Assembly: GCF_902500225.1 (NCBI RefSeq)
Contig: NZ_LR722667.1
Coordinates: 1-64,000 of the forward strand
Source: Buttiauxella massiliensis
GTDB lineage: Bacteria > Pseudomonadota > Gammaproteobacteria > Enterobacterales > Enterobacteriaceae
Length of the DNA: 64,000 bases
Direction of reading: 5' to 3'
The notes beneath the pieces are model-generated. The model searched no databases. It was not told where the DNA came from and saw nothing but the letters and a program-made list of their open reading frames with translations. The position numbers and the translations under genes were made by a program. Positions 40,697 to 49,764 of the stretch are shown here, piece after piece. Positions within the stretch are counted from its first letter, which is position 1, and each line of letters begins with the position of its first letter.

Positions 40697-43248
40697 CTGT
40701 TGCTGTACTGCTGAAGTAGCGGCGCATTGCTATCGTCATGATTAGTCGGTGTCGCTGCTGTAATAGTCTGGGTGCGGAACGGGATCACCTGTGAGCGCCC
40801 ATCTACTTTCACAATCTGATAGAACTGCGGCAAGTTGAAGTTAATGAAACTTGAGCCGTAGGTGAAACGGTCGTGCGAAGACGAGTAGAAACGGCTGACA
40901 TCACGCACTAAATCTTCTTTGCTGCCTTCACAGTGGTGGTAAACCTCTGCGCGGTTGGTCTCATCAAGAATATAGATATTGAAACCGTGGTCTTCACTCG
41001 CTTCTTCAAAGAAGAACTGAATGATCCCTTCACTGGCAAAACCATCTACCACTGGCGGCAACTGAACCTGCTGGTTAGTTTCAACCTGCACCGACAAACC
41101 ATGCAGTTTGTTATGCGAAATCGCCCCGTAGAACTCGACCGCATTCTCCAGTTTTTGCACTGAAACGCTCAGGCGTTCGAAGAACAGCCCCCACGTCTGG
41201 CCAGAAATACGCAGTGCTTTAAAGCGACCAGGTTCCTGACGGGTGCTCGACAAGCGGAAGTCGATACATTCGGAAACCAGTTGCTGAACACGCGTGCGGA
41301 TAAGCCCACGCAAATGCTGGCTGTAACAGAACACTTCAACGCTATCTGGCGGTGCGGCATCCTGGTGCATTTTGCCCAGAATGGTTTTCAGCGCCTCAAT
41401 CATCGATTGTTCGCCGTTGAAATGCAGGGTACGCACTTCATTCCAGGAGTTGCGATACAGCAGATCAACGCTTCCCACCAGACACTGCTGTTGCTGCCCG
41501 AAACTGAATACATCCAGCTTACGGAAATCGAAATGAACGACCTGATTGCGGAATGCAGCAGTCGGGTCATATTCAAGGTTAACGATGATAGCCAGATGGC
41601 GAATTTCACATGGGCTATACAACGCTTTCGCGGTTGGCGCAGGTAAACGCAGCGGGAAGTGGTGCGAAACGTCAGCCACCATCTCCTGCAATTTTGGCAA
41701 ATCACAAATCCCGTTGCCCTTAATAAACAGGCGGGTGCGCGAGGTCAGCAGGCCGTTGAAGTAGGCCCATGCCACCAGCTTATTAAGATAACGGTTATAT
41801 TCCAGCGGTTGATGGCTGACAATAGATTCCATGTTTGGCGCACGGTTGTAGAGATACCAGCCTGAACGGTTGGCACGGCCCGGCGGCACATGAATGAAGG
41901 TCAGATTGGGTTCTGACAAATCTGGAGAGATCTGCGGGTTAACCAGCGTGACTTTACCCGGCAGTGCTTCAAACGCGGCATACAATTTACGGGTCAACAC
42001 ACCGATATCTTGCGGGCTTGCACTGACGCTTAGGTTGTTACGGCGAGCGAAGCGAATCAGGTTGCGATAGCTTTGCATCATCGCATCAAGGAGTTCGTTG
42101 TGCGCATCACGAACCTGGTCGATTTTCCAGTTAGCACGGTTATCGAGCATCGCCAGACGCGGTTCGTCCCAGCCCCAATCCTTTACCAGCTGGCTTAAGA
42201 CTTCACGACGCCAGCCTACACAAGCACGCTCACGGGACAGTTTTTCGCACACTTTCAGATAGAAACAACGACGCACTAAATCCAGACGCGCAGTGTCTTC
42301 GATTTGCGTGAGGTAGTGCGTCACACGCTCCAGCATCATGCAGTACGGATCAAGCCCAAAAGAGACTATCTCGCCATCATGCAGGCGCTGCTTAATGTCT
42401 TTTGCCAGCAAGCGAGTATTCGGATATTCCCAGGAATAGGCTTCCAGCAGCAGCGTTTTGAGCACGGCTTTATAAGGCGAATCGATACTCTTATAGAGCT
42501 GCCACAGGCTGGCGCCAAAATACTCTTCTGCCGACAAGGTGCTTAAACCACCGAGATCCAGCCATTCGTTTGGCGTGAGCACGCCCTGCGAGTAGAGGCT
42601 CATTACGTAATCGTCGTAATGATCTTCTTCGTCGCCCGGAACCATACTCCACAGAATACGTTTCCCGGCCAGGCGCACAGCGGTGCGGTAGAATTCATCG
42701 AGCAGCAAGATATGTTGTGTTGAACCACAGTCTTCGCCACCCAGACTGCCACTTTCGTTGTGGCGGAAGCGGTTTTCGTCAATCAGGAAGAAGCTGACTT
42801 CAACACCTAAAGAGGCGGCCCAGCTTTCCAGCACGCTGCATTTACGTTGCAGCAACTGGCGCTCGTCATTATCGAGCCATGACTGGTGACAAACCCAAAT
42901 ATCCAGGTCGGATGAACAACTCTGCCCAACGGACGATGTGCTGCCCATGGTATAGAGGCCCGTGATAGGCAATTCACCAGATTCTGTTTTCTGCGGCGGC
43001 ATGCCGCGCATCAATTCGAGTTCGTTGAGGTAGTGGCGTTGGGTTTCATCAGGCGTGTAGATGCAAATGCCATGTGGAACGTTACCCTCAAGGTAACCTG
43101 GCATCAGCGGGTGATGATAATGTAACAATGTTGGCAGAAGACTGTAGACCTGTTGAAAAGCAGGGCCCATTGCCGCAAGTGCGCGATCTACACGCAGTTG
43201 GTTGATGGCATCCAGTCTCTGTTTAAGAGTCTCAATATAGAGGTACAA
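40693..43248 (-). CDS. cyaA: Class I adenylate cyclase CyaA
   Basis: Makes cAMP, the ligand of CRP. The 851-residue protein has the N-terminal catalytic domain with nucleotidyltransferase motif [17 protein letters not shown] (near residue 105-125) and a C-terminal regulatory half that responds to the phosphotransferase system. The start codon is TTG (43248), as in E. coli, where the poor UUG start limits expression. A CRP site overlies the upstream promoter. The C-terminal tail differs from E. coli by a few residues. Confidence 0.97.
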   Translation of the reverse strand: MYLYIETLKQRLDAINQLRVDRALAAMGPAFQQVYSLLPTLLHYHHPLMPGYLEGNVPHGICIYTPDETQRHYLNELELMRGMPPQKTESGELPITGLYTMGSTSSVGQSCSSDLDIWVCHQSWLDNDERQLLQRKCSVLESWAASLGVEVSFFLIDENRFRHNESGSLGGEDCGSTQHILLLDEFYRTAVRLAGKRILWSMVPGDEEDHYDDYVMSLYSQGVLTPNEWLDLGGLSTLSAEEYFGASLWQLYKSIDSPYKAVLKTLLLEAYSWEYPNTRLLAKDIKQRLHDGEIVSFGLDPYCMMLERVTHYLTQIEDTARLDLVRRCFYLKVCEKLSRERACVGWRREVLSQLVKDWGWDEPRLAMLDNRANWKIDQVRDAHNELLDAMMQSYRNLIRFARRNNLSVSASPQDIGVLTRKLYAAFEALPGKVTLVNPQISPDLSEPNLTFIHVPPGRANRSGWYLYNRAPNMESIVSHQPLEYNRYLNKLVAWAYFNGLLTSRTRLFIKGNGICDLPKLQEMVADVSHHFPLRLPAPTAKALYSPCEIRHLAIIVNLEYDPTAAFRNQVVHFDFRKLDVFSFGQQQQCLVGSVDLLYRNSWNEVRTLHFNGEQSMIEALKTILGKMHQDAAPPDSVEVFCYSQHLRGLIRTRVQQLVSECIDFRLSSTRQEPGRFKALRISGQTWGLFFERLSVSVQKLENAVEFYGAISHNKLHGLSVQVETNQQVQLPPVVDGFASEGIIQFFFEEASEDHGFNIYILDETNRAEVYHHCEGSKEDLVRDVSRFYSSSHDRFTYGSSFINFNLPQFYQIVKVDGRSQVIPFRTQTITAATPTNHDDSNAPLLQQYSNS

Positions 43249-43307
43249 GACATATCGCCTGATGGTTTCAGTATTACGAAAAAACCCGTTTCCCGGTTGT
43301 TGCCTCT

Positions 43308-43313
43308 ATTATA
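43308..43313 (-). promoter_or_regulatory. Possible second cyaA -10 (TATAAT)
   Basis: A perfect TATAAT on the minus strand, 60 bp before the cyaA TTG. I see no good -35 at 17 bp, so it would need activation or may be inert; it could lie downstream of the CRP-overlapped promoter. Confidence 0.35.
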
Positions 43314-43340
43314 AACGACAAGGCAAAGAATTGCTGGAAA

Positions 43341-43376
43341 CGTGATCAATTTAACACCTTGCTGGTTGACCGTAAA
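43341..43376 (-). promoter_or_regulatory. cyaA main promoter with overlapping CRP site
   Basis: On the minus strand -35 TTTACG (43371-43376), 16-bp spacer and -10 TTAAAT (43349-43354). A CRP half-palindrome pair TGTTAAATTGATCACG (43341-43356) covers the -10 and start region. In E. coli cAMP-CRP bound at the matching site of cyaA P2 represses the gene, closing a feedback loop. Confidence 0.78.
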
Positions 43377-43529
43377 GAAAGATGCGCTACGCGCCAACTT
43401 CCGCTCCGCCTACCGGCTTTATCTTCCATAATACGAAATATGTCCCTCTTTTCCGCAAACCCGTTGAAACTGACAGCCTTCCTTGAAGAGTGGTAGGATG
43501 GTCAGGGACGATAATTACGGTAACTAGCA

Positions 43530-44471
43530 ATGTTAGACAATGTATTAAGAATTGCCACTCGCCAAAGTCCATTAGCACTCTGGCAAGCACATTATGTCAA
43601 ACAACGCCTGGAAGCGTGCCATCCCCAGCTCACGGTTGAACTGGTGCCTATGGTTACGCGTGGCGACATCATTCTTGATACACCACTTGCGAAAGTCGGC
43701 GGCAAGGGATTGTTTGTCAAAGAATTAGAGTTAGCACTGCTTGAAGGCCGTGCGGATATCGCCGTACATTCCATGAAAGATGTGCCAGTCGAGTTTCCTG
43801 AAGGCTTAGGGCTAGTGACGATTTGCGAACGTGACGATCCGCGTGACGCTTTTGTCTCCAATCATTTCGACAGCCTGGACGCACTCCCGGCAGGCAGCGT
43901 AGTAGGCACTTCCAGCCTCCGCCGCCAATGTCAGATCGCCGAGCGCCGCCCGGACCTTGTCATTCGTTCTTTGCGCGGCAATGTCGGTACCCGCCTGGGT
44001 AAACTCGACAACGGTGACTACGACGCGATTATTCTGGCAGTCGCCGGGTTGAATCGCCTCGAATTACAATCGCGTATCCGTTACGCGTTACCAGCGGAAG
44101 TTTCTCTGCCAGCAGTTGGCCAGGGCGCGGTGGGAATCGAATGCCGTCTTGATGATGAACACACACAAGCGCTGCTCGCATCACTTAATCATGAAGAGAC
44201 TGCGATTCGCGTTCGTGCGGAGCGCGCCATGAACATGCGCCTTGAGGGCGGATGCCAGGTGCCGATTGGCAGTTATGCCGAGCTTAATAATGGTGAGTTA
44301 TGGTTGCGGGCATTAGTGGGCGCACCTGACGGCTCGATTCTGGTGCGTGGCGAACGCCGTGGTAAGCCAGAAGATGCCGAAGTTATGGGCATTTCGCTTG
44401 CGGAGGAGCTTCTCGATAAAGGCGCGCGTGAGATTCTTGCCGCCGTTTATGACGGAGATGCTCCGGCATGA
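43530..44471 (+). CDS. hemC: Hydroxymethylbilane synthase HemC
   Basis: Polymerises four porphobilinogens into hydroxymethylbilane, using a dipyrromethane cofactor bound to Cys in [13 protein letters not shown]. The 313-residue protein starts [20 protein letters not shown], as in E. coli, and contains the Asp/Arg active-site segment [15 protein letters not shown] and [13 protein letters not shown] weak promoter CTGACA-18-TAGGAT (43470-43499) lies upstream. It overlaps hemD by 4 nt. Confidence 0.97.
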   Translation: MLDNVLRIATRQSPLALWQAHYVKQRLEACHPQLTVELVPMVTRGDIILDTPLAKVGGKGLFVKELELALLEGRADIAVHSMKDVPVEFPEGLGLVTICERDDPRDAFVSNHFDSLDALPAGSVVGTSSLRRQCQIAERRPDLVIRSLRGNVGTRLGKLDNGDYDAIILAVAGLNRLELQSRIRYALPAEVSLPAVGQGAVGIECRLDDEHTQALLASLNHEETAIRVRAERAMNMRLEGGCQVPIGSYAELNNGELWLRALVGAPDGSILVRGERRGKPEDAEVMGISLAEELLDKGAREILAAVYDGDAPA

Positions 44472-45208
44472 CAATACTTGTCACCCGCCCTTCCCCCGCT
44501 GGGGACGAGTTAGTGAGCAGACTGCGCGCACTGGGGCAGGTGGCGTATAGCTTCCCACTTATCGAGTTTTCCCCCGGCCGGCAGTTGGACAAACTGCCTG
44601 GCATGCTGGCTAGCCTGAACGAAGGCGACCTGGTGTTCGTATTATCGCAGCACGTCATAAATTATGCCCACCCGCAATTACGCCAAAACGGCATATCCTG
44701 GCCTTCACATCTTGCCTGGTTTGCCATTGGGCGTACGACTGCCTTAGCGTTGCACACGGTTAGCCATTTGCCGATTCGTTATCCGCAAGACAGGGAAACA
44801 ACGGAAGTCTTGCTACAATTACCTGAATTACAGAATGTTGCCGGGAAACGGGCACTCATTTTACGTGGAAATGGGGGGCGTGAACTGTTAGGTGAAACAC
44901 TGGCCGAACGCGGCGCAGAAGTGACTTTCTGCGAATGCTACCAAAGAAGTGCCAGAATTTATGACGGAACGGAAGAAGCCTTTCGCTGGCGCGAACGTGG
45001 GGTTTCAACGCTGGTCGTGACAAGCGGTGAAATGCTACAACAACTTTATGCGCTCATTCCGGAATGGTATAGAAAAAACTGGTTACTACACTGCCGACTG
45101 TTAGTTGTCAGTGAGCGTTTGGCAGACCTTGCCCGGGATTTGGGCTGGCAAGATATTCGGGTCGCCGATAACGCAGACAATGACGCGCTGCTTCGCGCGT
45201 TACAATAA
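44468..45208 (+). CDS. hemD: Uroporphyrinogen-III synthase HemD
   Basis: Closes hydroxymethylbilane to uroporphyrinogen III with inversion of ring D. The 246-residue protein has two HemD-fold domains; family sequence is weakly conserved, but the start [15 protein letters not shown], the segment [20 protein letters not shown] and [10 protein letters not shown] are recognisable. It overlaps hemC by 4 nt. A short ERIC derivative begins 3 nt after its stop, separating it from hemX. Confidence 0.96.
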   Translation: MTILVTRPSPAGDELVSRLRALGQVAYSFPLIEFSPGRQLDKLPGMLASLNEGDLVFVLSQHVINYAHPQLRQNGISWPSHLAWFAIGRTTALALHTVSHLPIRYPQDRETTEVLLQLPELQNVAGKRALILRGNGGRELLGETLAERGAEVTFCECYQRSARIYDGTEEAFRWRERGVSTLVVTSGEMLQQLYALIPEWYRKNWLLHCRLLVVSERLADLARDLGWQDIRVADNADNDALLRALQ

Positions 45209-45211
45209 ATC

Positions 45212-45264
45212 AACCCCCAAAATAATTCGAGTTGCACCAACGCAGCTTGAAGAATAAAGGGTAT
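45212..45264. repeat. ERIC element 5, internally deleted (53 bp)
   Basis: Left end CCCAAAATAATTCGAGTTGC joined to right end GCAGCTTGAAGAATAAAGGG with about 72 bp of the ERIC centre missing. It lies inside the hemCDXY operon between hemD and hemX, ending 18 bp before the hemX start. The ends still match the full copies, especially element 1. Confidence 0.88.
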
Positions 45265-45282
45265 ACAATATGGGACGCCACA

Positions 45283-46464
45283 ATGACGGAACAACAGAAT
45301 AACTCCGCCATGGTTGAAGAGACCACACCTGCGGTAGAAAGCGCTCCGCTTTCAGAACAGCCACCACAAAAAAATCGTAGTGGTATTGCCGGAATTGCGT
45401 TGGGTGCGATCGCCATTGCTATTGCCCTTGCGTTAGGTGGCGGTCTTTACAGTTATGGTAAGCATCAGGCAGCGGCGCAAAATGCCAACACCGATGCATT
45501 GGCAACGCAGCTCACCGCTTTACAAAAGCAACAAGAACAGCAGCAAGCCTCTCTGGAAACTACCATCAAGCAGCAGGCAACTGCACTCCAGGAGTCGGAT
45601 CGCCAGCAGGCAAATCTGGCGCGCGAGCTTGACGAAGTTCAGCAAAAAGTGGCCACTATTTCCGGCAGCGATGCAAAAACCTGGTTGTTAGCACAATCCG
45701 ATTTCCTGGTGAAACTGGCCGGGCGGAAATTGTGGAGCGATCAGGATGTCACGACCGCCGCCGCATTGCTGAAGAGTGCTGATGCCAGCCTGGCCGATAT
45801 GAACGATCCGAGCCTGATTGCCGTGCGTCGTGCGCTGACAGACGATATTTCCGCACTCTCCGCGATTACTCAGGTTGATTACGACGGGATTATCCTCAAG
45901 CTCAATCAGCTTTCTAACCAGGTCGATAATCTGCGTCTGGCAGACAACAATACCGACGACACGCCTATGGATTCCGACGGCAGCGAGCTTTCCAGTACGG
46001 TGACGGAATGGCGTCAAAATCTAACTAAAAGCTGGCACAACTTTATGGATAGTTTCATTACTATTCGCCGCCGCGATGAAACTGCCGTTCCGCTTCTGGC
46101 ACCAAACCAGGATGTTTACCTGCGTGAAAATATCCGCTCGCGTTTGTTAGTTGCAGCACAAGCGGTTCCTCGCCACCAGGACGAAACGTATAAGCAGTCG
46201 CTGGAGAATGTTTCCACATGGGTTCGTGCTTATTACGACACCAACGACAGCGTGACAAAATCCTTCCTTGATGAGCTGGATTCTCTCAGCCAGCAAAGCA
46301 TCAACATGGATGTGCCGCAAACGCTGGAAAGCCAGCCTCTACTGGAAAAGCTGATGCAGACCCGGGTGCGTAATTTGCTTGCCCAGCCTGCAGCGAGCGC
46401 AACCGCTCCTGCTGAACAACCTGCCGCGCCTGAACAAGCGCCTGCACCAACTCAGGGAGAATAA
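45283..46464 (+). CDS. hemX: HemX, membrane protein of the hem operon
   Basis: A 393-residue inner-membrane protein with a short cytoplasmic N-terminus, one span (about 30-60, [20 protein letters not shown]) and a periplasmic coiled coil (about 75-130) followed by a helical domain. It has been annotated as uroporphyrinogen-III methyltransferase, but no SAM-binding motif is visible and that activity is doubtful. The frame is open 17 codons upstream, through the ERIC remnant; ATGACGGAACAACAG at 45283 matches the E. coli start. The C-terminal tail is Ala/Pro/Gln-rich. Confidence 0.93.
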   Translation: MTEQQNNSAMVEETTPAVESAPLSEQPPQKNRSGIAGIALGAIAIAIALALGGGLYSYGKHQAAAQNANTDALATQLTALQKQQEQQQASLETTIKQQATALQESDRQQANLARELDEVQQKVATISGSDAKTWLLAQSDFLVKLAGRKLWSDQDVTTAAALLKSADASLADMNDPSLIAVRRALTDDISALSAITQVDYDGIILKLNQLSNQVDNLRLADNNTDDTPMDSDGSELSSTVTEWRQNLTKSWHNFMDSFITIRRRDETAVPLLAPNQDVYLRENIRSRLLVAAQAVPRHQDETYKQSLENVSTWVRAYYDTNDSVTKSFLDELDSLSQQSINMDVPQTLESQPLLEKLMQTRVRNLLAQPAASATAPAEQPAAPEQAPAPTQGE

Positions 46465-46466
46465 GC

Positions 46467-47663
46467 ATGATTAAAGTCTTATTACTCTTCCTACTGTTGA
46501 TCGCCGGGATCGTCCTTGGACCAATGCTGGCCGGACATCAGGGTTATGTGTTGATTCAGACCGATAATTACAACGTGGAAACCAGCGTCACTGGCCTGGT
46601 GATCATCCTGATCCTGACAATGGTAGTGCTGTTTGCTATTGAATGGATACTGCGCCGTGTTTTCCGCACCGGGGCTCGTACCCGTGGCTGGTTTGTTGGG
46701 CGTAAAAGCAGTCGCGCGCGCAAGCAAACTAAAGCTGCACTGCTGAAATTAGCAGAAGGCGACTATCAGCAAGTTGAGAAGCTGATGCTGAAAAATGCCG
46801 ATCATGCCGAACAGCCAGTCGTAAACTATTTACTGGCAGCAGAAGCCGCACAACAGCGTGGCGATGAAATTCGTGCCAATCAGCATCTGGAACGCGCAGC
46901 CGAACTGGCAGACAGCGACCAACTCCCGGTTGAAATTACCCGTGTGCGTCTGCAACTGGCGCGTAACGAAAACCATGCTGCCCGCCATGGCGTTGATAAG
47001 TTACTGGAGACGGCACCACGTCACCCTGAAGTGCTACGTCTTGCCGAAATGGCATATGTCCGCACTGGTGCATGGGGATCGCTGCTCGACACTTTACCCG
47101 CAATGGACAAAGTACAGGTTGGTGATGAAGTCCACCGCACCGCATTGCAACAACAGGCCTGGATTGGCTTGATGGATCAAGCAATGGCGGATCAAGGTAA
47201 CGATGGGCTGAAGGCCTGGTGGAAAAATCAAAGCCGTAAGACACGCCATGAAACCGTGCTACAGGTTGCGATGGCGGAGCATCTTATTGAGTGTGACGAT
47301 CATGATGCGGCACAGGAAATCATTCTTGATGGCCTGAAACGCCAGTACGACGAGCGTTTGATATTACTGATGCCACGTCTGAAATCAGGCAACCCGGAGC
47401 AACTTGAAAAAGCCCTTCGCCAGCAGATCAAGACACAAGGCGATCGTCCATTGCTTAATAGCACACTCGGTCAGTTACTGATGAAACACGGCGAATGGCA
47501 ACAAGCGAGCGATGCTTTCCGTGAAGCACTCAAACAGCGTCCTGATGCCTTTGATTATGCATGGTTGGCTGATTGCCTGGATCGTCTGCATAACCCAGAA
47601 GAGGCGGCCTTGATGCGCCGTGATGGCCTGCTGTTAACCCTGCAAAACAACCCCAATTCATAA
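46467..47663 (+). CDS. hemY: HemY, TPR membrane protein of the hem operon
   Basis: A 398-residue inner-membrane protein with two N-terminal spans (about 1-60) and a cytoplasmic or periplasmic helical repeat region of TPR type (about 90-390). It is essential for normal heme synthesis in E. coli, with an unclear step; it is unrelated to the Bacillus HemY oxidase. It starts 2 nt after the hemX stop. A hairpin follows and it converges on glmZ. Confidence 0.94.
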   Translation: MIKVLLLFLLLIAGIVLGPMLAGHQGYVLIQTDNYNVETSVTGLVIILILTMVVLFAIEWILRRVFRTGARTRGWFVGRKSSRARKQTKAALLKLAEGDYQQVEKLMLKNADHAEQPVVNYLLAAEAAQQRGDEIRANQHLERAAELADSDQLPVEITRVRLQLARNENHAARHGVDKLLETAPRHPEVLRLAEMAYVRTGAWGSLLDTLPAMDKVQVGDEVHRTALQQQAWIGLMDQAMADQGNDGLKAWWKNQSRKTRHETVLQVAMAEHLIECDDHDAAQEIILDGLKRQYDERLILLMPRLKSGNPEQLEKALRQQIKTQGDRPLLNSTLGQLLMKHGEWQQASDAFREALKQRPDAFDYAWLADCLDRLHNPEEAALMRRDGLLLTLQNNPNS

Positions 47664-47669
47664 CACCCC

Positions 47670-47691
47670 AAGGGCGATAACTGTCGCCCTT
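47670..47691 (+). terminator. Hairpin after hemY
   Basis: AAGGGCGA / TCGCCCTT with loop TAACTG, 7 bp after the hemY stop. The following ACCCATTTCC is a weak U tract, so termination may be partial. Confidence 0.6.
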
Positions 47692-47710
47692 ACCCATTTC
47701 CTTCACACAA

Positions 47711-47912
47711 AAAAAAACACCTGCCAATTGGCAGGTGTCAAAACAGGTCTTTAAGACAACTAAGTGGTGCTTCACTCAACGTTATGTCCATGGTGTTGGA
47801 TGAGGTCTGAAAGACGACATCTGTCGGTGGACGATAAGCACCGTAATCGGCTCTGCGTCATTCCTTGGTTTATGAAGCCGAAGCAAACATAAGAAGTGGA
47901 ATGAGCATCTAC
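47711..47912 (-). ncRNA. glmZ: Small RNA GlmZ
   Basis: On the minus strand this about 202-nt segment aligns along its length with E. coli GlmZ, including the 5' end GTAGATGCTCATTCC, GGAATGACGCAGAGCCG, ACGGTGCTTATCGTCCAC, the glmS-pairing region near CAACGTTGAGTGAAGCACC and AGACCTGTTTTGACACCTGC. It ends in a strong terminator (47717-47738) with stem ACACCTGCC / GGCAGGTGT and a U run. GlmZ with Hfq activates glmS translation when glucosamine-6-phosphate is low and is cut by RNase E with RapZ. Its place next to hemY is as in E. coli. The E. coli neighbours aslA and aslB are missing. Confidence 0.92.
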
Positions 47913-47923
47913 AGATATATTAT

Positions 47924-47939
47924 TGCACGATGCATGCCA
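47924..47939 (-). promoter_or_regulatory. Sigma-54 promoter of glmZ
   Basis: On the minus strand TGGCATGCATCGTGCA has the -24 GG and -12 GC elements at the correct 12-bp spacing (consensus TGGCAC-N5-TTGCA). It would start transcription within a base or two of the GlmZ 5' end. A TATA-like AATAATATAT next to it could also serve sigma-70, so the promoters may overlap. Confidence 0.8.
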
Positions 47940-48051
47940 GGTTTGAATTCATAATTACCCTTAGCCTGGAATCATTTTATATTCATGATGTTATCTCAGA
48001 TTCCTTAAGCAATAGATGGGATATTTTTGTACCAGGGTAGTTCTTCGGTTG

Positions 48052-48069
48052 TGTCTCTTTTTAGAGACA
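48052..48069 (-). promoter_or_regulatory. GlrR site 1 upstream of glmZ
   Basis: TGTCTCTTTTTAGAGACA is an exact TGTC-N10-GACA, the binding pattern of the sigma-54 activator GlrR. It lies about 120 bp upstream of the sigma-54 promoter, a normal enhancer distance. It is also a near-perfect hairpin and could be mistaken for a terminator. Confidence 0.75.
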
Positions 48070-48145
48070 CTTAAATTGAAGTTTGGAATTATTATTTTTT
48101 ATCAATGAGTTAAGAGTCACCAAACAGCGACAATAAAAATCGCGA

Positions 48146-48163
48146 TGTCGTGATTTTGAGACG
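48146..48163 (-). promoter_or_regulatory. GlrR site 2 upstream of glmZ (one mismatch)
   Basis: TGTCGTGATTTTGAGACG matches TGTC-N10-GACA except for the last base. It lies 94 bp beyond site 1. In other enterics GlrR promoters carry two or three such sites. Confidence 0.5.
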
Positions 48164-48221
48164 AAGGTTTTAGATTGGCGGTTTTGTCGGCCTCGCTGAA
48201 CTAATCCGATCGACGAAACGG

Positions 48222-48291
48222 TAAACTACAGACGTAAAAAAGCCCAACCTTGCGGTTGAGCTTTATTGAAATTGGTCGGCGAGAGAGGATT
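48222..48291 (-). repeat. Partial second copy of the proM 3'-end unit (rtT-like repeat)
   Basis: Read leftward: 48291-48273 is an exact copy of the last 19 nt of tRNA-Pro (AATCCTCTCTCGCCGACCA), then AATTT, a terminator-like hairpin of the form AGCTCAACC...GGTTGGGCT with T run (48236-48264), then TCTGTAGTTTA (48232-48222). The same order of parts follows proM itself 148-149 bp away. It has no acceptor stem or anticodon and is not a tRNA gene. The E. coli tyrT locus carries analogous repeats (rtT) built on 19 bp of a tRNA 3' end. Confidence 0.85.
48236..48264 (-). terminator. Second terminator of the tRNA operon
   Basis: On the minus strand AAAGCTCAACC / GGTTGGGCTTT with a GCAA-type loop and one mismatch, then TTTTTAC. 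It belongs to the duplicated unit. Confidence 0.78.
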
Positions 48292-48385
48292 ATTCCCCTA
48301 CGGGCCGTTGCTAAAGCAACGTTGTCTCGCTTCGCTCGGCTCAAACCTCCTTCGGAGATTCTCATCCTCATAAACTACAGATGCA

Positions 48386-48413
48386 AAAAGACCAACCCGA
48401 AGGTTGGTCTTTT
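48386..48413 (-). terminator. First terminator of the tRNA operon
   Basis: On the minus strand AGACCAACC / GGTTGGTCT with a tetraloop TTCG and a following TTTTTG, located 8 bp after the end of proM. A UUCG loop closed by C-G is extra stable. Confidence 0.88.
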
Positions 48414-48420
48414 CTAAATT

Positions 48421-48497
48421 TGGTCGGCGAGAGAGGATTCGAACCTCCGACCCACTGGTCCCAAACCAGTTGCGCTACCAAGCTGCGCTACTCGCCG
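48421..48497 (-). tRNA. proM: tRNA-Pro (anticodon TGG)
   Basis: 77-nt gene with CGGCGAG / CTCGCCG acceptor stem, encoded ACCA end, anticodon loop TTTGGGA (anticodon TGG) and GGTTCGAATCC T arm. Last gene of the leftward tRNA operon; identical in place to E. coli proM. Its final 19 nt are copied at 48273-48291. Confidence 0.97.
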
Positions 48498-48536
48498 AAA
48501 TACTGCATTCACTTCTTACTGCTTTCAACTTAGAGA

Positions 48537-48623
48537 TGGTGCGAAGAGAGGGACTTGAACCCTCACGTCCGTAAGAACACTAACACCTGAAGCTAGCGCG
48601 TCTACCAATTCCGCCACCTTCGC
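48537..48623 (-). tRNA. leuT: tRNA-Leu (anticodon CAG)
   Basis: 87-nt class II tRNA with GCGAAGG / CTTCGC acceptor stem, long variable arm (GTGTTCTTACGGACGT), anticodon CAG and encoded CCA. Third gene of the operon, as in E. coli. Confidence 0.97.
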
Positions 48624-48640
48624 AATATCACTAAATTAAA

Positions 48641-48717
48641 TGGGGTGGCTAATGGGACTCGAACCCACGACAACTGGAATCACAATCCAGGGCTCTACCA
48701 ACTGAGCTATAGCCACC
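48641..48717 (-). tRNA. hisR: tRNA-His (anticodon GTG)
   Basis: 77-nt gene, GGTGGCTATAGCTCAG 5' end, anticodon GTG in the loop TTGTGAT, encoded CCA. Second gene of the operon. Confidence 0.97.
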
Positions 48718-48789
48718 ACTGTAAATCTTTTCGCGCGGTCCACCTTCTTAATAAGAAGTACCGCCGCAGCTCTGGCCCCATTCAATCAA

Positions 48790-48866
<77 letters not shown>

Positions 48867-48887
48867 ATAGCGCCGTTGCGGGGTCGG

Positions 48888-48916
48888 ATATTACGGGCTT
48901 CATGGTCAGCTGTCTA
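48888..48916 (-). promoter_or_regulatory. Promoter of the argX-hisR-leuT-proM operon
   Basis: On the minus strand -35 TAGACA (48911-48916), 17-bp spacer, -10 TAATAT (48888-48893) and a GC-rich discriminator CCGACCCCGC, the pattern of stringently controlled stable-RNA promoters. Confidence 0.85.
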
Positions 48917-49023
48917 GTGCTTATTTAAATAAAATGCGCATTTGGTTACGCTTTGCACATTCTGATGATTATCCAGCCAAATTCAGCCGTAATACTCACT
49001 TTGACGAGATACCTGGTGGCGTT

Positions 49024-49764
49024 TTATAGGCGGCCGGTGTAATGCCAGGCCAGATAACGCAGCAACTTTATTTGCCGCGTGATGCGGCTCGGTTGCGACA
49101 ATAAGCGATACAACCACTCAAGACCCAGATTCTGCCAGACTTTTGGTGCGCGTTTCACATGCCCGGTAAAGACATCGTATGTTCCACCCACACCCATATA
49201 CAGAGCATCAGGGTAAACCTTGCGGCAATCGCGCATAAAGAGCTCCTGCCGCGGCGATCCCATCGCTACAGTGACAATAGCGGCACCGCTTTCCCGAATA
49301 CGCTCAAACAGAGCCTGCTGTTGCTCGGCTTTGAAGTATCCATCCTGGCTACCAACAATATTAACGTTCCACTGCTTACGCAGTTTGGCTTCGGTTTGCG
49401 CCAGTATTTCAGGTTTTCCACCGATCAGGAAAACGGGAGTGCCTTCTCCGCCTGCCCGTTGCATTAATGCCTCCCAGAGATCGGCTCCCGGAACGCGAGA
49501 CACGACAGCACCTGCAAACTTTTTGCGAATCGAGCGCACCACACTAATACCGTCAGCGTATTTGTATTCTGCGTTATCGATTAATACTCTCACTTGCTGG
49601 TCACGTTCTGCAGAAAGGATTTTCTCCGCATTAATCGCTACCAGCGTACCGCTACGCAGCGAGCCCCCTGCGTAGAGATAATCCAATGCATGCTGCATAT
49701 CGCGCCAACCCAGTAGGCTCAAGCCACGAATCGTATAAGAAGGGGCAGTCGTGAGTTCTGTCAT
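49024..49764 (-). CDS. wecG: UDP-ManNAcA transferase WecG
   Basis: GT26-family glycosyltransferase that adds N-acetyl-D-mannosaminuronic acid to GlcNAc-PP-undecaprenol, making ECA lipid II. The 246-residue protein equals the E. coli length and shows the family blocks [24 protein letters not shown] and [18 protein letters not shown]. Last gene of the leftward ECA operon, overlapping wzyE by 4 nt. E. coli yifK, which follows wecG, is absent here; only 157 bp separate wecG from argX. Confidence 0.96.
   Translation of the reverse strand: MTELTTAPSYTIRGLSLLGWRDMQHALDYLYAGGSLRSGTLVAINAEKILSAERDQQVRVLIDNAEYKYADGISVVRSIRKKFAGAVVSRVPGADLWEALMQRAGGEGTPVFLIGGKPEILAQTEAKLRKQWNVNIVGSQDGYFKAEQQQALFERIRESGAAIVTVAMGSPRQELFMRDCRKVYPDALYMGVGGTYDVFTGHVKRAPKVWQNLGLEWLYRLLSQPSRITRQIKLLRYLAWHYTGRL

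Noticed and set aside
40933-42546. Several antisense frames inside cyaA
   Set aside because: All lie within the full-length cyaA coding region and show no family similarity I can recognise.
45232-45282. N-terminal extension of HemX
   Set aside because: It is the translation of the ERIC remnant; the ATG at 45283 matches the E. coli N-terminus.
48052-48069. Rho-independent terminator at TGTCTCTTTTTAGAGACA
   Set aside because: It is a hairpin but lacks a proper GC-rich stem and sits in the glmZ enhancer region; the exact TGTC-N10-GACA spacing fits a GlrR site better.
48273-48439. Integration scar (attL/attR) of a lost genomic island at proM
   Set aside because: The copies share not only the tRNA end but also the following AATTT, hairpin and TCTGTAGTTTA, which fits a tandem duplication of a 148-bp unit. 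There is no integrase and no cargo.
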